Assembly (NCBI GenBank): GCA_023382265.1
Contig: JAMCPX010000073.1
Span: 1-63,935, forward strand
Direction: 5' to 3'
Origin: Deltaproteobacteria bacterium
GTDB taxonomy: Bacteria > JAMCPX01
Length of the DNA: 63,935 nucleotides
In this document: positions 43,142-51,984 of the stretch, one piece after another
Layout: each line of letters begins with the position of its first letter
Numbering within the stretch: position 1 is the first letter of the stretch
Notes under the pieces: generated by a model
What the model saw: only the letters and a program-made list of their open reading frames with translations
What the model was told of the DNA's origin: nothing
Database searches by the model: none
Made by a program: the position numbers and the translations under genes

Positions 43142-44728
43142 CTAATGTAAATAATAAACAAACCCTACTCCCATATAAAGTCCACCAAGATTTAAAGAAG
43201 CACCTTGTTTGTTTATATTGGAGATATCTCCCCATGAGAGCCGCGCTAATCCGGAGATTGCAAAACTTGAGGAAAATAAATAGTTAACACCTAATTGAGC
43301 GGACACATTATATGTGAAATAGTTAAGATTCTCCTCCGATGTACTTACAGAGGCATAATCCAAATGCTTCATGAGGTAATAGACTCCGATACCGGGTCCT
43401 AAATGAATATCAAAATTATTAATAAGTATGTGATACTCCGGCGCAATCAAGCCTGACAGTATAACCATTCTATATGTACCATTGCTGTTATTAAATACAA
43501 AATTCGATTTTGCATATCCAAATCCGCCGGACAGATCAACACCGAGGCTATGAGAAAATTTCCTCGTATAGTCAACAAAGGCTCCGTAAGGATTTAAAGC
43601 CACTTTATTTATACCATAGGTACTATGCAGACTATCAAGATACGAGCTATCAAAAATGTTTTGATAAGCAGCCGTTATCCCGATATATTGCTTGCTCTCC
43701 TCAAGTGCATAAGCAGGCGGTGAGCCGGCCTGGAATACGACATAATGCTCAGGCCAACCGACATTGCCTGCTCTATCAATGGTTGCAATGGTAATTTGAT
43801 TTGCTGTTTTTATATTGATGGGTACTTTTTGATCAAAACTACCGCTCGCATTTGTTGTTCCGGAAATCTTACCAAAGCTGCCATTTATTGTAACAACCGT
43901 ATCGGGCTCTGTAGAACCCGTTATATGCTCTACACTATAGCCTGTCATAACAATACTCTTGCCCATTTTCGGGGCTGAAGGAATAATGGAATCCTGAAAT
44001 ATATTGGCTATTCCCGGATCGAGATCCGTATTTAATGCATAAACCTGTAACTGGTTCAGTTTATTTGGTGCCAACGGCACTTCAGCATCAAACTGACCGG
44101 TTTTTCCATCAGCCATTGCCCACATGTCGGACTCTGCACCATAGATCCTGATTATACTCCCGGGTATCGAATAACCAGAGACTTCTATTACAGGAGCATT
44201 TGTGTATTCTATCATTGGATTTAGAACAACATGCCCGATTACACCATGAGCAGCCAATAATTTTTCATATTCAAGCTCCGCAGGGGTTAGGTTTTTCATT
44301 TTTGCCTGAGCCAAGTTAAAGTTAAATTTCTGGCTTTTATTTTCATTCGCTTTGTTCATCAGGGTAATTTCTTTTGCCTCGTTAGAAAGCTGTGTGGACA
44401 GTTTTAACAGCAGATTACCTTCATCTATAGAATTTGCAGCGATCTGTTGTCTGCCTCTTATAAGAAGTCTGTGCGCATTTGAAATCTCTTCTTTTGCATA
44501 TTTTAATGCACCCACAGATACTGCATCATTGTATGCGACTGTTGCATTTTTTAAAACAGGATTGGAACCCATATTTAATGCCGAATGCTGACAGGATGAT
44601 AGGAAGGTCGCGATCACAGTTATTAATCCTAATAATGCGGTAGTGTAGTAGCGGTTGGTTTTAAACCTATTCCTACTCCTGCTCAAACCTGCGTTCCACT
44701 TAAAATATTTTAATTCCTTTTTTTCCAT
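43142..44728 (-). CDS. Outer-membrane protein with DUF4398-like region, Ig-like domains and C-terminal beta-barrel
   Basis: 528 residues from ATG 44728 (TTG/ATG choices upstream at 44752 add 8). A signal sequence with a hydrophobic core ends in FLSSC, a probable lipobox. Residues about 55-135 form a DUF4398-like helical region (KNATVAYNDAVSVGALKYAKEEIS). Two Ig-like or CNA-B-like domains with PGSIIRIYG and TGSTEPDTVVTINGSFG follow. The last 160 residues are a beta-barrel with alternating hydrophobic strands ending ...GVGFVYYLH. Family unclear. The protein would sit in the outer membrane with the folded part in the periplasm. Confidence 0.7.
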   Translation of the reverse strand: MEKKELKYFKWNAGLSRSRNRFKTNRYYTTALLGLITVIATFLSSCQHSALNMGSNPVLKNATVAYNDAVSVGALKYAKEEISNAHRLLIRGRQQIAANSIDEGNLLLKLSTQLSNEAKEITLMNKANENKSQKFNFNLAQAKMKNLTPAELEYEKLLAAHGVIGHVVLNPMIEYTNAPVIEVSGYSIPGSIIRIYGAESDMWAMADGKTGQFDAEVPLAPNKLNQLQVYALNTDLDPGIANIFQDSIIPSAPKMGKSIVMTGYSVEHITGSTEPDTVVTINGSFGKISGTTNASGSFDQKVPINIKTANQITIATIDRAGNVGWPEHYVVFQAGSPPAYALEESKQYIGITAAYQNIFDSSYLDSLHSTYGINKVALNPYGAFVDYTRKFSHSLGVDLSGGFGYAKSNFVFNNSNGTYRMVILSGLIAPEYHILINNFDIHLGPGIGVYYLMKHLDYASVSTSEENLNYFTYNVSAQLGVNYLFSSSFAISGLARLSWGDISNINKQGASLNLGGLYMGVGFVYYLH

Positions 44729-44812
44729 TATCACCGTGCCCCCTGTAAGCATATATTATGTAAGCATATATACAAACGATTTACATTATTTTTTATATTT
44801 TTTGTTTGCACA

Positions 44813-45217
44813 CTATTTCCTTACTACAAAAGTATCTGCAAGTACATCACCTATGCGCAGGCCATTAATGTCCGTGTAAAGGAAATATACTTCTACTGCT
44901 ATTACAGTCAAGCCAAATGATATAAATAAAAATAATCCTATCACAGGTATAATAAACATAAATACTGCAAAGCCGAAAGGTATATTCCTCAGGACGGATT
45001 TATGGATTGAGCATTGAGCAGATGTATCCTGAATTACAACCTTTGTGCCTACCAATAGTTTACCAATGGATCTGCCCTCCATAAGCCCATCCGCAATGAG
45101 TATATAGACGAGCCCTGTAATTGAACCAATAGGAGATAGTACACTCGCCAGTATGAGTGCAAAAGCCATATCTATAAACTTTGCGGATACCCTTTCAAGA
45201 AAGGTCGCTCTATTCAT
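44813..45217 (-). CDS. RDD-family membrane protein
   Basis: 134 residues with four membrane helices. The family marks are ERVSAKFIDMAF (R...D) near the start and GRSIGKLLVGTKVV (49-62) in the middle, and the C-terminal RIGDVLADTFVV (R..D.L..T.VV). RDD proteins are small integral membrane proteins, some acting as sodium/proton antiporters. It overlaps the DUF4177 gene upstream by 8 bases. Confidence 0.88.
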   Translation of the reverse strand: MNRATFLERVSAKFIDMAFALILASVLSPIGSITGLVYILIADGLMEGRSIGKLLVGTKVVIQDTSAQCSIHKSVLRNIPFGFAVFMFIIPVIGLFLFISFGLTVIAVEVYFLYTDINGLRIGDVLADTFVVRK

Positions 45218-45413
45218 CTTTTGTCAGTTCACCTTTTTTAATAAACATAAGGAATGCCATCACAGGTCTTCTCTGGGCTTCTTTCATTGCATAGGTTATC
45301 CTGTCAAATTCCCATCCCTTATTACACCATTCGTTAAGGGCTTTCTCAATTTCAGAATCCGTCACAATACTTAACTCAACTACCTTATACTCCAACCCGC
45401 CGCTATTATCCAT
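45210..45413 (-). CDS. DUF4177-family small protein
   Basis: 67 residues: LEYKVVELSIVTDSEIEKALNEWCNKGWEFDRITY matches the DUF4177 pattern (YKvv..... ..l...LN..g.eGWelv). Soluble and small; function unknown. The end overlaps the RDD gene by 8 bases, so these are coupled. It is separated from the radical SAM gene by a few bases only. Confidence 0.85.
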   Translation of the reverse strand: MDNSGGLEYKVVELSIVTDSEIEKALNEWCNKGWEFDRITYAMKEAQRRPVMAFLMFIKKGELTKDE

Positions 45414-45424
45414 ATTTGTTATAC

Positions 45425-46531
45425 TTAAAGAACTTCTATACTTATATTTTTTTTATTCTCAGTCATATTCTTTTCATATCCTGGCGGGACATAGATACAG
45501 TACGGCTCTTCATCAAGATAATCACCCGTTTGATAATAAGCTCTTGCCCTGCACCCGGCGCATACAGCTTTATACTCACACGCACCACATTTGTCTTTCA
45601 AAAGCGAAGGCTCCCTAAATTCTTTGAAGATCCGGGAATTTTCCCATACGTCTTCAAATGTTTGTTTCTTTAAATCGCCTGCTGCAACCGGCAGATAACC
45701 GCATGGCTGTACAATACCAAGCCTTGAGATGAAGGCAACAGCACTGCCAGCAAGACAACCCTTTGTCATAGCAGCCATGCCATGAGTCTGGAAACTCAAT
45801 TTTACGCCATCGCGCTTTGCCCTTTGTCTTATAATCCTGTAGTAATGAGGCGCACAGGTGGCTTTTAACTCGATCTCTTTATGAGCTGTAAATTGATCAT
45901 ACATCCAGTTCAATATATCCTCATACTGAGTCGCAGGCAGCATCTCGCTATCCGCTATCATTACTCCGCATCCAACAGGAACAAGCATGAAATAATGCAG
46001 CGCATTTACCTTTAAGTTCAGTGCGAGGTTAAATATGTCGGCAACCTGATGCACATTATGCTTTGCTATTGTTGTGTTGATCTGCACTTCCACGCCGGCT
46101 TTTTGGACATACCTGATTCCATTCATAGCTGCTTCAAATGATCCGGGTAAAGCCCTGAAGCTGTCGTGAACGTCAGCATTGGCGCCGTCAATGCTGATCG
46201 CAACACGGATTACGCCGGCATTTTTTATTTGTTTTGCTTTTTTCTCATCTATAAGGGTTCCATTCGTGGCAAGTGCAATCCTCAATCCCTTTGAAACGCC
46301 ATAAGACGCAATATCAAATATGTCTTCTCTGTATAACGGTTCTCCGCCGGTAAGAACGAGTATGGGCTTGTAAGAGTCTGCAATATTATCAATGATATTG
46401 AAAATCTCTTTTGTTGAGAGCTCACCCTTCATCTTCTCCGGCATTGCAACTGCCCTACAGTGTATGCATCTTAAATTGCACTGTGCTGTTAGTTCCCAGA
46501 ATATCAACCTTGGTAAATATGTGTTTTCCAT
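45425..46531 (-). CDS. ahbD: Radical SAM/SPASM enzyme, AhbD-like haem b synthase
   Basis: 368 residues from ATG 46531 (longer starts overlap hemB). The radical SAM cluster is CNLRCIHC (in TAQCNLRCIHCRAV), with TGGEPLYREDI, SIDGANADVHDSFR, and the SPASM region containing GCLAG, CGYLPVAAGDLK, and CGACEYKAVCAGCRARAY, followed by GDYLDEEPYC. This strongly resembles AhbD, which converts iron-coproporphyrin III to haem b, and its close relative AhbC. The gene follows hemB, consistent with haem synthesis. Which of AhbC or AhbD it is cannot be decided with certainty. Confidence 0.8.
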   Translation of the reverse strand: MENTYLPRLIFWELTAQCNLRCIHCRAVAMPEKMKGELSTKEIFNIIDNIADSYKPILVLTGGEPLYREDIFDIASYGVSKGLRIALATNGTLIDEKKAKQIKNAGVIRVAISIDGANADVHDSFRALPGSFEAAMNGIRYVQKAGVEVQINTTIAKHNVHQVADIFNLALNLKVNALHYFMLVPVGCGVMIADSEMLPATQYEDILNWMYDQFTAHKEIELKATCAPHYYRIIRQRAKRDGVKLSFQTHGMAAMTKGCLAGSAVAFISRLGIVQPCGYLPVAAGDLKKQTFEDVWENSRIFKEFREPSLLKDKCGACEYKAVCAGCRARAYYQTGDYLDEEPYCIYVPPGYEKNMTENKKNISIEVL

Positions 46532-46547
46532 ATTTATGCTTATTCCC

Positions 46548-47528
46548 TCATGCGCGTTTAAGTTCTCTGGCAGCACTCTTTGCAAAGTATGTAAGTATCA
46601 TGTCGGCACCCGCCCTTTTTATTGAATACAGTATCTCCATCATTACCGATTCTTCATCAATCCATCCAAGCTTTGCTGCAGCCTTTACCATTGAATATTC
46701 TCCGCTTACATTGTATGCTGCAACTGGTAAAAGTGCTGCCCGTTTTACCCTGGAGATCACATCGAGATAACTTAATGCAGGCTTAACCATTACGATATCA
46801 GCGCCTTCTTCAACATCCGTTAAAACCTCATTTATAGCCTCTCGCGTATTTCTATAATCCATCTGGTATGATCTCCTATCCCCGAACTTCGGAATTGACT
46901 CCGCCGCATCTCTGAAAGGACCATAGAAACTGCTTGCATACTTTGCAGCATAACTCATTATCGCTATGGAAGAAAAATCATTCTCATCAAGTGAATGTCT
47001 TATTTTCTGAACCATGCCGTCCATCATCCCCGATGGGGCTATAATATCTGCTCCTGCCTTTGCCTGTGCTATTGCAACCTTCCCAAGATACTCAAGTGTC
47101 CTGTCATTATGAACATCTTTATCGGAAATTATCCCGCAATGTCCATGTGATGTATACTCACATAAACACAGATCTGCAATAATAGTGATATCCTTTACCT
47201 TTTGTTTTATAACTTTTATTGCCTCTTGAACAATGCCTTCTTCATTATATGCATCAGAACCTGTTTCATCTTTTTGAGGCGGTATGCCGAAAAGCATTAC
47301 AGCGGGTATACCAAGCACTTTTGCTTCCTGAATATCTTCAATCAAATAGTTGATTGATTCTTGATAGCAGCCAGGCATTGAGCGAATCTCCTTTTTTGTA
47401 TTTTTTTCATAAGTCACAAAAACAGGATATATGAAATCATTAACACTCAAGTACGTTTCACTTACAAGGTCCCTTATTTGGCTTGTCCGTCTTATTCTTC
47501 TACCTCTGTGTATAGGGTATATCGGCAT
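46548..47528 (-). CDS. hemB: Delta-aminolevulinic acid dehydratase (porphobilinogen synthase)
   Basis: 326 residues. Marks: [18 protein letters not shown] start, the [14 protein letters not shown] stretch with zinc-binding Cys, SGMMDGMVQ, and the active Lys in [13 protein letters not shown]. The cysteines of the zinc site are all present, so it is of the zinc-dependent class. It condenses two molecules of 5-aminolevulinate. Downstream is an AhbD-like gene, so this is likely a small haem-synthesis operon. Confidence 0.97.
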   Translation of the reverse strand: MPIYPIHRGRRIRRTSQIRDLVSETYLSVNDFIYPVFVTYEKNTKKEIRSMPGCYQESINYLIEDIQEAKVLGIPAVMLFGIPPQKDETGSDAYNEEGIVQEAIKVIKQKVKDITIIADLCLCEYTSHGHCGIISDKDVHNDRTLEYLGKVAIAQAKAGADIIAPSGMMDGMVQKIRHSLDENDFSSIAIMSYAAKYASSFYGPFRDAAESIPKFGDRRSYQMDYRNTREAINEVLTDVEEGADIVMVKPALSYLDVISRVKRAALLPVAAYNVSGEYSMVKAAAKLGWIDEESVMMEILYSIKRAGADMILTYFAKSAARELKRA

Positions 47529-47625
47529 ATAAATAACTCCTGTTTACGAATTTAATAATACTTATATCAAATTTCCAACTTTTACAAATATTAAGTCGTC
47601 TAAGCATAAAACGAATTTCGTTTTG

Positions 47626-48138
47626 TTAAAATACTATTTCAAGAAAGCATACAACAGTCATGGCTATTACAATAAATCCCTTTAATAGGGTACCCTTTAA
47701 TCTGCCAAAGGCTGCCGCTATGCTGCCTCTGGTTGCATTATCAAGGCCTTTTGCCTCCGCAAGAGTTACAATAAAAGCACCCGCAAATGCGCCTATGACT
47801 GCACCAAACAATGCTCCAATCCCGAGTAAGAACGGTGCAAGCACTATCGAACCAGCTATAGAACCTCCTACGGATGCAATCAGGCCCTTTCGGGAGACCC
47901 CTGCCCTCTTTGCATCTTTAATGCCCCATAATGTCTCTCCCAGCTCCCCGATCAACGTAAGGACTCCAAAGATTATTACCGTTATCCATCCTATGTAATG
48001 TGCCTTTGTTATGATGACAAAGCCCAAAATGGCTATAAATGATATGAGCGTCCCAGGCATACCGAACACAACAGATATAGATGCTGCCGCCAGAATCAAA
48101 AATAAAAGTATTACTAATAGTGTCTGAAAAAAGCTCAT
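47626..48138 (-). CDS. DUF456-family membrane protein
   Basis: 170 residues with about four membrane segments. The FGMPGTLISFIAILGFVI opening and the central GETLWGIKDAKRAGVSRKGLIASVGG, then GIGALFGAVIGAFAGAFIVTL match DUF456, glycine-zipper-rich proteins of unknown function. It follows accD with only two bases between; gene order is common to a few delta-type genomes. Confidence 0.88.
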   Translation of the reverse strand: MSFFQTLLVILLFLILAAASISVVFGMPGTLISFIAILGFVIITKAHYIGWITVIIFGVLTLIGELGETLWGIKDAKRAGVSRKGLIASVGGSIAGSIVLAPFLLGIGALFGAVIGAFAGAFIVTLAEAKGLDNATRGSIAAAFGRLKGTLLKGFIVIAMTVVCFLEIVF

Positions 48139-48140
48139 TC

Positions 48141-48986
48141 TTAATCGGTCCGTAATTTTTTTTCTATATTCCCTGTCAGCCTTATCAACTGGGTAATGGT
48201 TTTTTTTATAACCTTTCTCTCTACAACCATATCGATCATCCCATGTTCAAGTAAGAATTCTGCTCTTTGAAAACCTTCCGGTAATTTTTGGCTTAACGTA
48301 TCCGATATAACCCTTGGTCCTGCAAAGCCTATCAGTGCCCTTGGCTCTGCAATCATTATATCTGCAATACTTGCAAAACTTGCTGCAACTCCCCCAGTTG
48401 TCGGGTCTGTGAGCAGTGAAATGTAAAGTGCCTTTGTTTTATTTAACCGATTTAAAGCTGCGTTTGTTTTAGCCATTTGCATAAGTGAATAAATGCTTTC
48501 CTGCATTCTTGCGCCGCCGGAAGATGTTATAACAACTAGATTAGACTGCTCTTCTGTAGTTTTCTCTATAAGTCTTGTAATCTTTTCACCCACAACAGAA
48601 CCCATGCTGCCACCCATAAAATCAAAATCAAAGATACCGATATTTATAAACAATCCGTTTATTGTTCCATAACCTGTTATTACGGCGTCCTTTAATTCTG
48701 TCTGTTTGATTGTCTCTTTTAATCGATCTCTGTATTTAGTTTTGTCCCTAAAATCCAATGGATCTGTAGATTCCATTGTAGCCCATAATTCATGAAAAGT
48801 GCTGTCATCTATAAGTATGTTTATCCATTCTTTTGCAGATAATCTAAAGTGATAATTACACTTTGGGCAAACCTTGAGGTTCTTTTCTACTTCTTTTCTA
48901 TAAACTATTTCACCGCAGTTATTGCATTTTAACCACATGCCATCAAGACTGTTTTTTGTTTTATCTCCAGAACCCAATAGTGCCAT
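48141..48986 (-). CDS. accD: Acetyl-CoA carboxylase carboxyltransferase, beta subunit
   Basis: 281 residues with an N-terminal zinc ribbon (CNNC, then CPKC, near residues 22-41) and the crotonase-type carboxyltransferase fold with FDFMGGSMGSVVGEKI, TSSGGARMQE and the TDPTTGGVAASFA loop. It forms the carboxyltransferase with AccA, not in this window. It catalyses the first committed step of fatty-acid synthesis. 1-base gap to the phosphodiesterase gene upstream. Confidence 0.96.
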   Translation of the reverse strand: MALLGSGDKTKNSLDGMWLKCNNCGEIVYRKEVEKNLKVCPKCNYHFRLSAKEWINILIDDSTFHELWATMESTDPLDFRDKTKYRDRLKETIKQTELKDAVITGYGTINGLFINIGIFDFDFMGGSMGSVVGEKITRLIEKTTEEQSNLVVITSSGGARMQESIYSLMQMAKTNAALNRLNKTKALYISLLTDPTTGGVAASFASIADIMIAEPRALIGFAGPRVISDTLSQKLPEGFQRAEFLLEHGMIDMVVERKVIKKTITQLIRLTGNIEKKLRTD

Positions 48987-48987
48987 T

Positions 48988-49746
48988 TTAAATCTTTATT
49001 ATTTGATTAAGTTTTAAAACCTCTATGGATGGATCGATTTTACCAAGTTCTCCGCTAACCTGATCATAGAATTGCGGTTTTATATGGTACACGTAAACAG
49101 CAACCCTTTTCCCTATCTTTTTTATCTCCTCTGTAATCATTCGTGGAGTAAGATGTTTTGTCAATAACGCGAGATCTCTCTTATCCTCAGGAAATGAAGA
49201 TTCGATGAATACGGCCTTAAGATTATCTTTGTTTGATGCCATATTCCATATTTCATCCGTTGAACCCGTATCCGAACTAAACACAACGCTGCTCTCCCCA
49301 TCGTCCATAATAAAACCGGATGCTGGAACGGTATGATTTACAGGGCAGGCTGTAAAAGATATTCCTCCCAACTTTATAGTCTCCCGTGCACCTATTTCTC
49401 TCATCTTTACAATCGGTGCATCTTTTGTAGGTATCTCGGTAAAATCAGGCCATATATGCCAGTTGAAAAGATGTTGTTTTATGGCTTTAAGAACAACAGG
49501 CATTCCATATATGGTAAAACCTTTGCCGTTAGATCCAACAACATTATCTGCAAGAAATAAAATATCCCTGCTATGATCCGCGTGTGAATGTGTGATAAAG
49601 ATATGTTCTACATTGAGCTGTTCTTCCATTGTTAGTACGCCTGTTATTGCACCGGCATCAAGTATGATCCGTTCATTTATAAGAAACGATGTTGTTCTGT
49701 AATTGGGCAGTTCTCCGCCGTGGCAGCCGAGCACTCTTATATTCAT
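48988..49746 (-). CDS. Class-II-type 3',5'-cyclic-nucleotide phosphodiesterase (metallo-beta-lactamase fold)
   Basis: 252 residues with the metal motif THSHADH (near 53-59) followed by SRDILFL, GIPVVLKAIK-like and a late His. The pattern NYRTTSFLINERIILDAGAI at the front and HADHSRDILFLADN is the class II PDE (PDE1/CpdP-like) signature. It hydrolyses cAMP or cGMP. It directly neighbours a Crp-family regulator gene (6-base gap), which strongly suggests that the pair handles a cyclic nucleotide signal. Confidence 0.82.
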   Translation of the reverse strand: MNIRVLGCHGGELPNYRTTSFLINERIILDAGAITGVLTMEEQLNVEHIFITHSHADHSRDILFLADNVVGSNGKGFTIYGMPVVLKAIKQHLFNWHIWPDFTEIPTKDAPIVKMREIGARETIKLGGISFTACPVNHTVPASGFIMDDGESSVVFSSDTGSTDEIWNMASNKDNLKAVFIESSFPEDKRDLALLTKHLTPRMITEEIKKIGKRVAVYVYHIKPQFYDQVSGELGKIDPSIEVLKLNQIIKI

Positions 49747-49752
49747 ACAACC

Positions 49753-50394
49753 TCACATGTTTTCAAATTGTTCCTTCATTATAAGATAATCGAGATACTT
49801 TTTAAGATTATCCGTATTCCTGACCACAATACCCTGATCTGTTGTTTCTACAAATCTACCCTTTATAAGTTTATCTATCATTGTTTTTACCTTATCATGC
49901 TCAAGCCCTGTTATTATAGAGAGCCTGCCGATATCTGCACGTATTAGTGTTCCATTCTCTGCCCCTGTACCGCTTTCACCAAGCTTTAAAAGTGTTACTA
50001 CAACCCGCTGTCCTGCATCCTTTATCATAAGATTCGTTATCTGGGTATCTGCGTCCTCAAGCCTTTTTGCAAGTATCCTGATTATCCTTATTGCGATTTC
50101 ACCATTATTGCGGATCATAGTATCAAAAGTGTTGTTATTTATAACGAGTATCTTTGAGCTTTCTTCAACCATTGCACTTGCTGATCTCGGTTTTTTGTTG
50201 AGTAAAGACATCTCTCCAAAGAAATCGGATGCACCAAGCATTGCAAGTACCTTCTCTGCACCGCTAACTTCTTTATAAATCTTTACCTTACCGGTATTGA
50301 CAATATACATATCATCACCGGTATCACCCTCTTTAAACAGGATTGTCCCTTTTGGAAATTCTTTGCCAAACCTGTTAAATAATTCATCTTCCAT
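49753..50394 (-). CDS. Crp/Fnr-family transcription regulator with cyclic-nucleotide-binding site
   Basis: 213 residues. The N-terminal cNMP domain contains the phosphate-binding cassette FFGEMSLLNKKPRSASAMV (near 65-83), with Glu and Arg as in proteins that truly bind cAMP or cGMP. A long dimer helix (105-140) leads to a winged helix with recognition helix TGLEHDKVKTMIDKL. At the positions of E. coli CRP Arg180, Glu181 and Arg185 stand His, Asp and Thr, so DNA choice may differ. No cysteine cluster, so not FNR-like. Next to the phosphodiesterase gene. Confidence 0.9.
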   Translation of the reverse strand: MEDELFNRFGKEFPKGTILFKEGDTGDDMYIVNTGKVKIYKEVSGAEKVLAMLGASDFFGEMSLLNKKPRSASAMVEESSKILVINNNTFDTMIRNNGEIAIRIIRILAKRLEDADTQITNLMIKDAGQRVVVTLLKLGESGTGAENGTLIRADIGRLSIITGLEHDKVKTMIDKLIKGRFVETTDQGIVVRNTDNLKKYLDYLIMKEQFENM

Positions 50395-50419
50395 GGTACC
50401 TCCGTAAACTTTTATTAAT

Positions 50420-50550
50420 TAATACGAACGAACTAAATATCATTACATTGTCTCCGCGAGTAAAGCAATCTGCCGGCCATGAGGGATTGATTCGTCATGG
50501 TACAAAGTGCCATTCCTCACAATGACGCTTTACTAAACACGTCCGTATTA
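50420..50550. repeat. 131-bp MITE-like element with terminal inverted repeats
   Basis: TAATACGAACG (50420-50430) and CGTCCGTATTA (50540-50550) match at 10 of 11 bases as inverted repeats. Inside, AGTAAAGC and GCTTTACT form a second pair and the arms hold CAATCTG / GATTGATTCGTC like sequences of the CATTGCGAG-type interspersed family. It has no coding potential. It sits between apgM and the Crp gene. Confidence 0.7.
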
Positions 50551-50571
50551 GCATACAAACAGGCATACAAG

Positions 50572-51777
50572 TCATCCATCCCAGCCGTTTAACAGCTTCT
50601 GCATAATCTCAAAGCCATTCTCTATGTACACACCACCCTTTTCTGCATCAAATTCATCGTAAGCATATTCATTTTTTACCTCGTTTGTAGAATCATAAAA
50701 AAGAAATGGTACAGGTTCTTCTGTATGGGTTTTTTTTATGATAGGGGTCCTATGGTCGGGCATGATCAGCATTCTGAATGTCCCAAATCGTTTTATCCCT
50801 TTTAGTACACCTCCTACGACCTTTTCATCAAAATCCTCTATTGCCTTTATCTTTAAGGGCAGATTACCTTCGTGTCCTGCCTCATCGGGTGCTTCGACAT
50901 GAATATAGATCAGGTCATGTGAGTTTAATGCCTCAATCCCGTAATCAGCCTTGCCTTTATAATTGGTATCAACATAACCCGTTATCCCGGGCACATCTAT
51001 TATATCAAGTCCTGCAAGTTTTCCTATGCCTTTTACAAGATCAACAGCAGAGATACATGCGCCCTTAATACCATACAACTCTTCAAAAGAAGGGATTGCC
51101 ATTGCTTTTCCTAGCCCCCATAGCCAGATACTATTTGCGGGTTTTTTGTTCTGTTTTATGCGGCTTTTGTTAACCTGGTGTGATGACAGTATGTCCCATG
51201 AATCTTTCATCAGCGAGATCAATTCATCAGAACGTTCACCCTCAGGCAGATTTAAGTTTATGTCCTGATCGGTTATGTCATGCGGAGGCATGGTTTTTAT
51301 TTTATCATTACCGTATGACCATACGATTATATGCCTGTAGCTAACACCGGGATAAAATTTTATACCGTCTCTTTTTAATGAACCGGCAAGGGAATTTATA
51401 AGCTCCGTGGCCTCTTCTGTTGTTATATGGCCTGCACTGTAATCATCCATGGTTGTTTTAGCCCCGTGCATGCCCAGAGTAACAAGGTTACACCTGCATG
51501 CAACGTCATTACCCTTAAGTTCTATGCCCTGTCCTGCTGCCTCTATAGGAGCCCTGCCTGTATAATATTTTTCCGGGTCATAACCAAAAATGGACATATT
51601 ACCTACATCACTGCCAGGATGCATGCCGTGAGGGATAGTCCTTGTCATTCCGACAATGCTTTTTTTCGCAAGCTCATTTATATTCTTTTTTCTGGCGACC
51701 GAGAGTGGTGTGCCTCTGTCAAGTTTTTCAATGGGATAATCAGCCATACCATCGCCTTGCAATATAACATATTTCAT
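50572..51777 (-). CDS. apgM: 2,3-bisphosphoglycerate-independent phosphoglycerate mutase, ApgM type
   Basis: 401 residues from the ATG at 51777, chosen because AAAGGA stands before it and the family begins MKYVILQGDGMADYP. Alkaline-phosphatase superfamily metal motifs are visible: GDGMADYP, GSDVGNMSIFGYDP (with the Ser nucleophile), EAPDEAGHEG and MPDHRTP. This archaeal type (distinct from GpmI) is also frequent in Aquificales and deltaproteobacteria. It interconverts 3- and 2-phosphoglycerate. The gene is divergent from the lipoprotein at 51985. Confidence 0.95.
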   Translation of the reverse strand: MKYVILQGDGMADYPIEKLDRGTPLSVARKKNINELAKKSIVGMTRTIPHGMHPGSDVGNMSIFGYDPEKYYTGRAPIEAAGQGIELKGNDVACRCNLVTLGMHGAKTTMDDYSAGHITTEEATELINSLAGSLKRDGIKFYPGVSYRHIIVWSYGNDKIKTMPPHDITDQDINLNLPEGERSDELISLMKDSWDILSSHQVNKSRIKQNKKPANSIWLWGLGKAMAIPSFEELYGIKGACISAVDLVKGIGKLAGLDIIDVPGITGYVDTNYKGKADYGIEALNSHDLIYIHVEAPDEAGHEGNLPLKIKAIEDFDEKVVGGVLKGIKRFGTFRMLIMPDHRTPIIKKTHTEEPVPFLFYDSTNEVKNEYAYDEFDAEKGGVYIENGFEIMQKLLNGWDG

Positions 51778-51880
51778 AGCCAATCCTTTCAAATACTGTA
51801 AAGCATAACCACTAAGCTATATAATTTATAATCAAAAGTAAAGCCTGTTTTAATTCTTACGCAAAAATGCGCGACAGGCA

Positions 51881-51923
51881 TGTGATGTATATCACAAGGA
51901 TATTAAAATAGTATGTATATATA
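51881..51923 (+). promoter_or_regulatory. CRP-type operator and class II promoter
   Basis: TGTGATGTATATCACA (51881-51896) is a perfect TGTGA-N6-TCACA, the CRP consensus. A TATATA -10 at 51918-51923 predicts a start near 51930. The site centre (51888.5) is then at -41.5, exactly the class II activation position. No -35 is needed in that setting. The lipoprotein gene (ATG 51985) follows. Confidence 0.75.
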
Positions 51924-51984
51924 ACCACATCGGAACTTTTTTTAAGACAGCCTGTTTATCAAGTAAAAAGGGAGGTAAGGTAAA

